19,122 nucleotides of DNA from Asticcacaulis sp. (GTDB lineage Bacteria > Pseudomonadota > Alphaproteobacteria > Caulobacterales > Caulobacteraceae). Under the pieces are notes generated by a model. It saw only the letters and a program-made list of their open reading frames with translations. It had not been told where the DNA came from and did no database searches. The translations under genes were made by a program, and so were the position numbers. Within the stretch, counting starts at the first letter, position 1; each line of letters opens with the position of its first letter. This document shows positions 14,874 through 19,122 of this stretch, piece by piece. The DNA lies in contig NZ_JAIWNX010000267.1 in assembly GCF_020217185.1 (NCBI RefSeq), forward strand, positions 1 to 19,122. Reading direction: 5' to 3'.

Positions 14874-15902
14874 ATGCGTATTATCAATCTGATGCTGGCC
14901 AAGGGACGCGGCGGGCTGGAAAGCATGGCCGTGCGCTATCACGAGGCTCTGGTGGCCGAAGGCTTTGAGGTGCTGAGCATCGGTCACGCCAAAGGCGTGC
15001 TGGCCGAAAAGCTCAAACCCGCACAGTTCGCCCGCCTCAACAGCGGCTTTACCGGTGACCCGCTGGCGGCCTTGCGCCTGAAAGCGCTGGCCAAACGCTT
15101 TCAGGCCGATCTGATCATCGCCCACGGCAACCGCGCCATCGCTCTGGCCGGGCACCCGCTGGCGGGGCTGGGGCGTCAGACTCTGGGGGTGGTGCACAAT
15201 TTCCGCTTCAAGCCGGGCCTGACCAAACTGCGCGCCGCCATCGCCGTGTCGCCCGCCGTTCAGGCCGCCATTACCGCCCGTTATCCGCGACTGGACACGC
15301 ACCTGCTGGAAAACTTCACGCCGCTGGTCATGCACCCGGTCAAGACCTTTCCCCTCGATGCGCCGCGTGTCGGCTCGCTGGGGCGGCTGCATGTCAACAA
15401 AGGCTTTGACGTGCTGATCCGCGCCGCAGGTCTTCTGCGCGACCGCGGCGCCGAGGTATCGCTGCTCATTGCCGGAGACGGCCCGGAAAAGGCGGCGCTG
15501 GAGGCGCTGATCGCCGAACTGAAGCTGGAAGACCGCGTCACCCTTCCGGGCTGGATCGAACCGGCAGGCGACTTTGTGGCGTCGCTCGACCTGTTCGTCC
15601 TGTCGTCGCGCGTTGAGCCCTTCGGACTGGTGGTGGCCGAAGCCATGGCCGCTGGCGTCCCCATCGTCTCCACCCGCATCGACGGGCCGCGCCATATCCT
15701 TCAGGACGGCGAACTGGCCACCCTGATCCCGCCCGAAGACCCGCAGGCTCTGGCCGAGGCCATTGAGGCCATCCTGCAGGACTGGCTGCCCATACTCGAC
15801 CGCGCCTGCCACGCGCAGGCCCATGCGCTGGAAACCTACGGCCTGATCGCCGGTCATGCGCGCCTCAAGAGCCTTATCAACTCATTTCACCCGGAAAACT
15901 GA
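14874..15902 (+). CDS. Glycosyltransferase, GT4-type (GT-B fold)
   Basis: The 342-residue product has the two-domain plan of GT4 retaining glycosyltransferases: an N-terminal acceptor half beginning MRIINLMLAKGRGGLESMAV with a glycine-rich loop, and a C-terminal nucleotide-sugar half. The latter contains VGSLGRLHVNKGFDVLIRAA (about 166-185), LLIAGDGPEKAALEALI (about 197-213) and the EX7E motif EPFGLVVAE (Glu248 and Glu256) before AMAAGVPIVST. No membrane segment or signal peptide is evident, so it likely acts at the cytoplasmic face of the membrane on a lipid-linked or lipopolysaccharide acceptor. The sugar cannot be predicted. A GGGAG ribosome site precedes the ATG. The gene is alone, divergent from lrp and followed by the tRNA. 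Confidence 0.88.
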   Translation: MRIINLMLAKGRGGLESMAVRYHEALVAEGFEVLSIGHAKGVLAEKLKPAQFARLNSGFTGDPLAALRLKALAKRFQADLIIAHGNRAIALAGHPLAGLGRQTLGVVHNFRFKPGLTKLRAAIAVSPAVQAAITARYPRLDTHLLENFTPLVMHPVKTFPLDAPRVGSLGRLHVNKGFDVLIRAAGLLRDRGAEVSLLIAGDGPEKAALEALIAELKLEDRVTLPGWIEPAGDFVASLDLFVLSSRVEPFGLVVAEAMAAGVPIVSTRIDGPRHILQDGELATLIPPEDPQALAEAIEAILQDWLPILDRACHAQAHALETYGLIAGHARLKSLINSFHPEN

Positions 15903-15912
15903 AAAAGCGCAC

Positions 15913-15941
15913 TTGAACCCCCGGCTCAATTTGGATATAGC
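15913..15941 (+). promoter_or_regulatory. Housekeeping-type promoter for the tRNA gene
   Basis: TTGAAC (15913-15918) and TATAGC (15936-15941) are separated by exactly 17 bases, close to the RpoD consensus, with a predicted start near 15948 and a leader of about 43 bases before the tRNA. It begins just after the glycosyltransferase stop, so the tRNA is separately transcribed. Confidence 0.6.
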
Positions 15942-15990
15942 GGGCGCCTTCCCAAGGCGTGGACCTTTGTCCGCCTGCGGAAACCCGGCT

Positions 15991-16067
15991 GGTTGGGTAG
16001 CTCAGATGGTTAGAGCGGCGGATTCATAACCCGCAGGTCGGCGGTTCGATCCCGCCTCCAACCACCA
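15991..16067 (+). tRNA. tRNA with CAU anticodon (elongator Met, or Ile2)
   Basis: The 77 bases fold as a normal cloverleaf with an encoded CCA end: acceptor GGTTGGG / TCCAACC, D arm GCTC...GAGC, anticodon arm GCGGA-TTCATAA-CCCGC, variable loop AGGTC, T arm GGCGG-TTCGATC-CCGCC, discriminator A. The anticodon is CAU. It is not the initiator type: the 1-72 pair is G-C and the anticodon stem lacks the three G-C pairs. Elongator Met and lysidine-modified Ile2 share this anticodon, and I cannot separate them by eye. The pair closing the anticodon loop (31-39) is A-C, an odd mismatch. Confidence 0.95.
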
Positions 16068-16116
16068 CCTTCTCCTTCAAAAATCTCTGCATGGCTGTCG
16101 CTCGCATCCCTGCCAC

Positions 16117-16163
16117 GGGTAGCCATCCTGTCGAATGTGATGTAACTACCCCAACTCTTTTTT
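16117..16163 (+). terminator. Possible terminator after the tRNA
   Basis: GGGTAG (16117-16122) pairs with CTACCC (16146-16151) and CATC (16124-16127) with GATG (16139-16142), giving an interrupted stem followed after six bases by six T residues (16158-16163). It lies 50 bases past the tRNA and just before gltX. The internal loop weakens it, so read-through into gltX remains possible. Confidence 0.4.
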
Positions 16164-16186
16164 GCGCCTCTTGATTTTAGAAACCC

Positions 16187-17860
16187 ATGACCCCTGCACC
16201 CCATGCCGAGCTATTGTCCGAAGTGATCGACCTGATCTTCCCGGACGCCCTGCCGACCCCGGCCGAGCTGGAAGCCCGTTACCCCCCGCGCGACCTGCCG
16301 CAAGGGGCCATGGTCACCCGCGCCGGCCCCAGCCCGACGGGCATGATGCACATTGGCACCCTCTATGTCGGCCTGCTGTCCGAACGTTTCGCGCAGCAAA
16401 GCGGCGGCGTCTTCTTCCTGCGCATCGAAGACACCGACAAGAAGCGTGAGGTCGAAGGCGCCACGGACTTTATCTCCAGCGCCTTTGAGCACTTCGGCGT
16501 CGTCGTAAACGAAGGCCGCGACGTTCAGGGCGTCGAGCACGGTGCCTATGGCCCCTATACCCAAAGCGCCCGCATGAGCCTCTATCAGGCCTATGTCCGC
16601 CACCTGATGCAGGAGGGCAAGGCCTATCCCTGCTTCTGCTCGCCCGAAGAACTGGACGAACTGCGCACGCGCCAGCAACTGCGCAGCGTCGCCCCCGGCT
16701 ATTACGGCGACTGGGCCATCTGGCGTCACAAGCCGCTGGAAGAGGCGCTTGAGGCCCTCAAGGCTGGCAAGCCCTATGTGATCCGCTTCCGCTCGCCCGG
16801 CAATCCGGCCGAAAAGGTCGCCGTCACCGATCTGATCTTCGGTGAGCGCACCTTCCCGGAAAGCGATCAGGACATCGTCATCATGAAGTCCGACCGCCTG
16901 CCGACCTATCACCTCGCCCACGCCGTCGATGACCACCTGATGCGCACCACCCACGTCATCCGCGGCGATGAGTGGCTGGCCTCGCTGCCGACGCACCTGC
17001 AACTGTTCCAGTCGCTGGGCTGGACGCCGCCGACCTATGCGCATATCGCGCCGATCAACAAGCTGGACGGGTCGTCCAAGCGCAAGCTGAGCAAGCGCAA
17101 GGACCCGGAAGCCAGCGTCATCTACTTCATGGATCACGGCTATCCGCCCGCCGCCCTGATCGAATACCTGCTCAACCTGGCCAACTCCAATTTCGAAGAC
17201 TGGCGCAAGGAAAACCCCACCGCCGATTACCGCAGCTTCCCGCTGTCGTTCGAGCGTCTGGCCAAGAGCAACGGACCGCTGTTCGACTTCACCAAGCTCG
17301 ATAACATCAGCCGCGACATCGTGGCCCGCCTGAGCGCCGAAGAAGTCTATGCGCAGATCGTCGAATGGGCCAAACAGCATGACGCCCCCTTTGCGGCGGT
17401 GCTGGAGGCCGAAAAGGCCTACGCCACCGCCATCCTGTCGATCGAGCGCGGCGGCCCGAACGCGCGCAAGGACATCGCCAAATGGCAGGACGCCAGGGCC
17501 CTGATGGCGCCCTTCTTCGACTCCGAATTTACCTCCACGGCCGAAGACGCGCTGAGCGTTCTGGGCAATCGCACGGCCGAAGAGGTGCGTGAGATCGTGA
17601 GCGACTTCATGGGCGTCTATGATGAGGCCGACAGCAAGGAAGCGTGGTTCGATAAGGTCAAGACCATTGCCCGCGAGCGCGGCTTTGCCGAAAAGGCCGG
17701 CGATTACAAGCGCAACCCCGAACTCTACAAAGGCACGGTCGCCGACGTGGCCAAGATCTTCCGCGTCCTGCTTCTGGGCCAGCCGCAAACGCCCGACCTG
17801 CATGAGGTCATGGCCGCGATGGGACGCGACCGCGTGATCAAACGCCTGACGCGCGTGTAG
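16187..17860 (+). CDS. gltX: Glutamate--tRNA ligase (long, clostridial-like class)
   Basis: GluRS attaches glutamate to tRNA-Glu (and in many alphaproteobacteria to tRNA-Gln) in the cytoplasm. The 557-residue class I synthetase has the HIGH region RAGPSPTGMMHIGT (45-58), LRIEDTDKKREVEG (78-91), a CFCSPEELDEL segment (149-159), HLAHAVDDHLMRTTHVIRGD (242-261) and the KMSKS motif as KLSKR in SKRKLSKRKDPEAS (297-310). A C-terminal anticodon-binding part of about 230 residues ends MAAMGRDRVIKRL. Ordinary alphaproteobacterial GluRS is about 470 residues and lacks the N-terminal 40 residues; this form resembles the long class I know from Clostridia. An in-frame TAG six bases upstream fixes the ATG, though the ribosome site is weak. 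A strong terminator follows. Confidence 0.92.
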   Translation: MTPAPHAELLSEVIDLIFPDALPTPAELEARYPPRDLPQGAMVTRAGPSPTGMMHIGTLYVGLLSERFAQQSGGVFFLRIEDTDKKREVEGATDFISSAFEHFGVVVNEGRDVQGVEHGAYGPYTQSARMSLYQAYVRHLMQEGKAYPCFCSPEELDELRTRQQLRSVAPGYYGDWAIWRHKPLEEALEALKAGKPYVIRFRSPGNPAEKVAVTDLIFGERTFPESDQDIVIMKSDRLPTYHLAHAVDDHLMRTTHVIRGDEWLASLPTHLQLFQSLGWTPPTYAHIAPINKLDGSSKRKLSKRKDPEASVIYFMDHGYPPAALIEYLLNLANSNFEDWRKENPTADYRSFPLSFERLAKSNGPLFDFTKLDNISRDIVARLSAEEVYAQIVEWAKQHDAPFAAVLEAEKAYATAILSIERGGPNARKDIAKWQDARALMAPFFDSEFTSTAEDALSVLGNRTAEEVREIVSDFMGVYDEADSKEAWFDKVKTIARERGFAEKAGDYKRNPELYKGTVADVAKIFRVLLLGQPQTPDLHEVMAAMGRDRVIKRLTRV

Positions 17861-17886
17861 TCGTCTGACACACATTGCCACCCCGG

Positions 17887-17915
17887 AAGGCCCACCCGCG
17901 AAGGTGGGCCTTTTT
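17887..17915 (+). terminator. Strong intrinsic terminator of gltX
   Basis: AAGGCCCACC and GGTGGGCCTT form a perfect 10-bp GC-rich stem around a CGCGAA loop, with a T-run of five immediately after the stem core. It starts 27 bases past the gltX stop. It is the clearest intrinsic terminator in the window. Confidence 0.92.
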
Positions 17916-17956
17916 GGTGAGTCCCCCTGTTTGGAGCGATGTACGGAACCACCCTG

Positions 17957-17980
17957 CCTTATACCTCCCGGCTTGTTGGG
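17957..17980 (+). repeat. Truncated head of the 100-base repeat
   Basis: CCTTATACCTCCCGGCTTGT followed by TGGG resembles the first stem-loop of the repeat at 18328-18428 (CTTATACCTCCCCAACTTGT), then stops. It appears to be a broken or partial copy just before copy A. The 24 bases between it and copy A show nothing recognisable. Confidence 0.5.
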
Positions 17981-18003
17981 TTATAGCGCCCGCGGTCAGA
18001 TCT

Positions 18004-18103
18004 CCCTCCCTTACACCTCCCTGCACTTCAGTGCGGGGAGCCGGGCGGCCGGTGCCGGGGACCGCACAACTGAGCGCAGCGAAGGCGATGCGGGGGTGGG
18101 GTG
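18004..18103 (+). repeat. Diverged copy A of the structured 100-base repeat
   Basis: It follows the same order as copies B and C: CTTACACCTCCC, a hairpin (CTCCCTGCAC / GTGCGGGGAG, loop TTCA, 18017-18040), GGGGACCGCAC, a spacer GAGCGCAGCGAAGG, then GATGCGGGGGTGGGG. The first stem is conserved in form though its sequence differs; the second inner stem seen in B and C is lost. The outer CCGCA/TGCGG pairing remains. Confidence 0.6.
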
Positions 18104-18139
18104 ATGCGAACCCGCCGCCCACGCCGGTGTTGAAACTCA

Positions 18140-18236
18140 GAAAGCCCCCACCACCACATCTCACCTGTCTTCGCTTAGGCTCAGACAGGCTCGTGCGGTC
18201 CCCCTCCCCAGTAACCTGGGGAGGTATAAGGAAGGG
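18140..18236 (-). repeat. Copy B of the structured 100-base repeat (inverted)
   Basis: Read on the minus strand it runs TTATACCTCCCC...GGGGAGGGGGACCGCACGAG...GGTGAGATG-GGTGGTGGGGG-CTTTCT, nearly the same as copy C. Its hairpins are CCTCCCCAG / CTGGGGAGG (18203-18224) and CCTGTCT / AGACAGG (18164-18189), with an outer ACCGCA/TGTGGT pairing. The variable stem bases differ from copy C but still pair. It lies in opposite orientation to copies A and C. Confidence 0.85.
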
Positions 18237-18327
18237 CGATCCCCCAAGGTTGGCAGGCGGGTGTCCGGGTGGCGCGGGACGGTGGCTTTTCTTGCCCTCG
18301 GTCCCTGCGTTGCGGGGAAGGTTCACA

Positions 18328-18428
18328 CCTCCCTTATACCTCCCCAACTTGTTGGGGAGGGGGACCGCACGAGCCTGATGCGCGTAGCGACATCAGGTGA
18401 GATGCGGTGGTGGGGGGTCTTTCTTTCC
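18328..18428 (+). repeat. Copy C of the structured 100-base repeat
   Basis: The first stem-loop is CCTCCCCAA / TTGGGGAGG with a CTTG loop (18339-18360). The second is CCTGATG / CATCAGG with a ten-base loop (18374-18397), enclosed by an outer ACCGCA / TGCGGT stem. Copies B and C share long identical stretches outside the variable stem positions. The 91 bases between copies B and C look unique, with no recognisable gene. I recall similar CCTCCCC...GGGGAGG palindromes scattered in Caulobacterales genomes, but no mobile-element gene is present here. Confidence 0.85.
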
Positions 18429-18474
18429 CAAAACCCACCCGCTGACATTTGCAAAACCCCGCGTCAGGCCCCAC

Positions 18475-19110
18475 TCACGGTGGGGCGGTTGGGGGCTGTG
18501 TCTGCGTCCCTTGCCGACGCAATTGCGACACCAGTTGCGCCGCTTTCGACGGCTGCGGCGTCAGACCGGGCAGGGCCGCCGGAGCGAGGGGCGCTTTCGG
18601 ACGAAACCCAGCCCCCGCAGCCCTCACCGGCGCCTGAGCCCCCGCCATCGGCGTCACCCCCGGCACAGGCAGGGGACGATCAACCACCTTGGCCGCCTCA
18701 GGCTTAACCCCTTTTGGCGCAGGCGCTGGCACTGCGTCGGCTTGAGGGCGGGGCGAGGTGGCTTCGCGTTTCGCCGCCTCCCACCACGGCCCCAGCTCGG
18801 TGCGCCGCGCCTGCGCCCACTTCAGCGTTCCGGCCAATGAGACGCGCGCCTTGAGCGCTTCGTTGTAGTGCTGCGCCCGCTCGGCCTCCAGCTTGCGCGG
18901 ATCAGGGGCCTGGGTTTCGGCGCGGTCGCAGCGGCTATAGATGCGCTCAATGACCGCCGCCACGCGCACCGCGCGCTCAACGCCTTGCATGTCTTCGGGA
19001 TCGTCCAGAGCCTCAGCGCGCAGCAGCATCCGGTCGGCAAAGGCGCGCAAACGGCGGCGCCGAACCTCCGGGCTTAGTCTCTCCTCTGTGCTGTGCGTGT
19101 CCAAAGCCAT
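18475..19110 (-). CDS. Ala/Pro-rich protein of unknown function
   Basis: I do not recognise this family. The product (about 211 residues from the ATG at 19110) has an N-terminal helical, charged half: EERLSPEVRRRRLRAFADRM, then LDDPEDMQGVERAVRVAAVI and ERIYSRCDRAETQ. A region of arginines, lysines and tryptophans follows (LKWAQARRTELGPWWEAAKR), and the last 80 residues are a low-complexity Ala/Pro tail. There is no signal peptide or membrane segment. The frame remains open to the right edge with a GTG at 19116, and no ribosome site is visible at 19110, so the true start may lie outside the window. A 7-bp hairpin (18468-18486) overlaps the stop. The coding frame has GC-rich third positions like its neighbours, supporting a real gene. 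Confidence 0.65.
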   Translation of the reverse strand: MALDTHSTEERLSPEVRRRRLRAFADRMLLRAEALDDPEDMQGVERAVRVAAVIERIYSRCDRAETQAPDPRKLEAERAQHYNEALKARVSLAGTLKWAQARRTELGPWWEAAKREATSPRPQADAVPAPAPKGVKPEAAKVVDRPLPVPGVTPMAGAQAPVRAAGAGFRPKAPLAPAALPGLTPQPSKAAQLVSQLRRQGTQTQPPTAPP

Positions 19111-19122
19111 GCCCACAGGATG

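Noticed and set aside
14697..15857. Upstream extension of the lrp frame over the glycosyltransferase gene
   Set aside because: It is antisense to the glycosyltransferase and has low-complexity Gln/Arg/Gly content; the Lrp family starts at the GTG at 14696 with a good ribosome site.
16211..17881. Open frame of 556 codons on the minus strand across gltX
   Set aside because: It lies wholly opposite a confidently identified GluRS gene; open antisense frames of this kind are usual where third positions are GC-rich. The predicted protein has no recognisable motif.
17957..18428. CRISPR array or other regular repeat array
   Set aside because: Only three full copies of about 100 bases exist, one of them inverted, with irregular spacing and no cas genes.
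18261..18840. Plus-strand frames opposite the Ala/Pro-rich gene and over repeat copy C
   Set aside because: They are composed of Pro/Arg-rich shadow sequence and repeat DNA with no ribosome site or motif.

Overview
The window looks like a chromosomal stretch from a member of the Caulobacterales, an alphaproteobacterium. Asticcacaulis is my best guess from gene content, not a proven assignment. The main evidence is sciP, the cell-cycle regulator (DUF1153) that inhibits CtrA-dependent transcription, sitting inside a flagellar basal-body/hook cluster. Supporting signs are GC-rich coding sequence, a CtrA-type box, GANTC (CcrM) sites, and a sigma-54 hook promoter.

Positions 1-9956 form the flagellar block. 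On the minus strand, fliF (MS ring) and fliG (switch, cut by the left edge) form one operon behind a CtrA-like box. sciP is a separate short gene, followed by palindromes. fliK-flgD-flgE (hook-length control, hook cap, hook) form a second minus-strand operon. Its promoter region has a sigma-54 -24/-12 element, an AT-rich IHF-like segment and two ftr-like palindromes that could bind FlbD. flgK-flgL (hook-filament junction) are transcribed divergently on the plus strand. The block therefore combines structural genes of successive assembly stages with a cell-cycle regulator that may help time their expression.

Positions 9957-17915 are mostly housekeeping. A 341-base gap carries a perfect DnaA box, a stem-loop, a bidirectional terminator and a 15-bp palindrome. 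It is followed by mnmA (tRNA 2-thiouridylase), a convergent HxlR-family regulator, a secreted protein of unknown function, a secreted TPR/beta-propeller protein and an Lrp/AsnC regulator, the last four on the minus strand. A divergent GT4 glycosyltransferase, a CAU-anticodon tRNA with a visible promoter, and gltX with a strong terminator follow on the plus strand. The GltX protein belongs to a long GluRS class that I associate with Clostridia, which raises the possibility of horizontal replacement.

Positions 17916-18474 hold no gene. They carry three copies plus one fragment of a repeat of about 100 bases. Two copies lie in opposite orientation and conserve two stem-loops through compensatory changes, the most unusual structure in the window. 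The right end holds an Ala/Pro-rich minus-strand protein of unknown function. I did not find a clearly new defence or biosynthetic system; the best leads are the covarying repeat, the hook-promoter architecture, the sciP control region and the unusual gltX.
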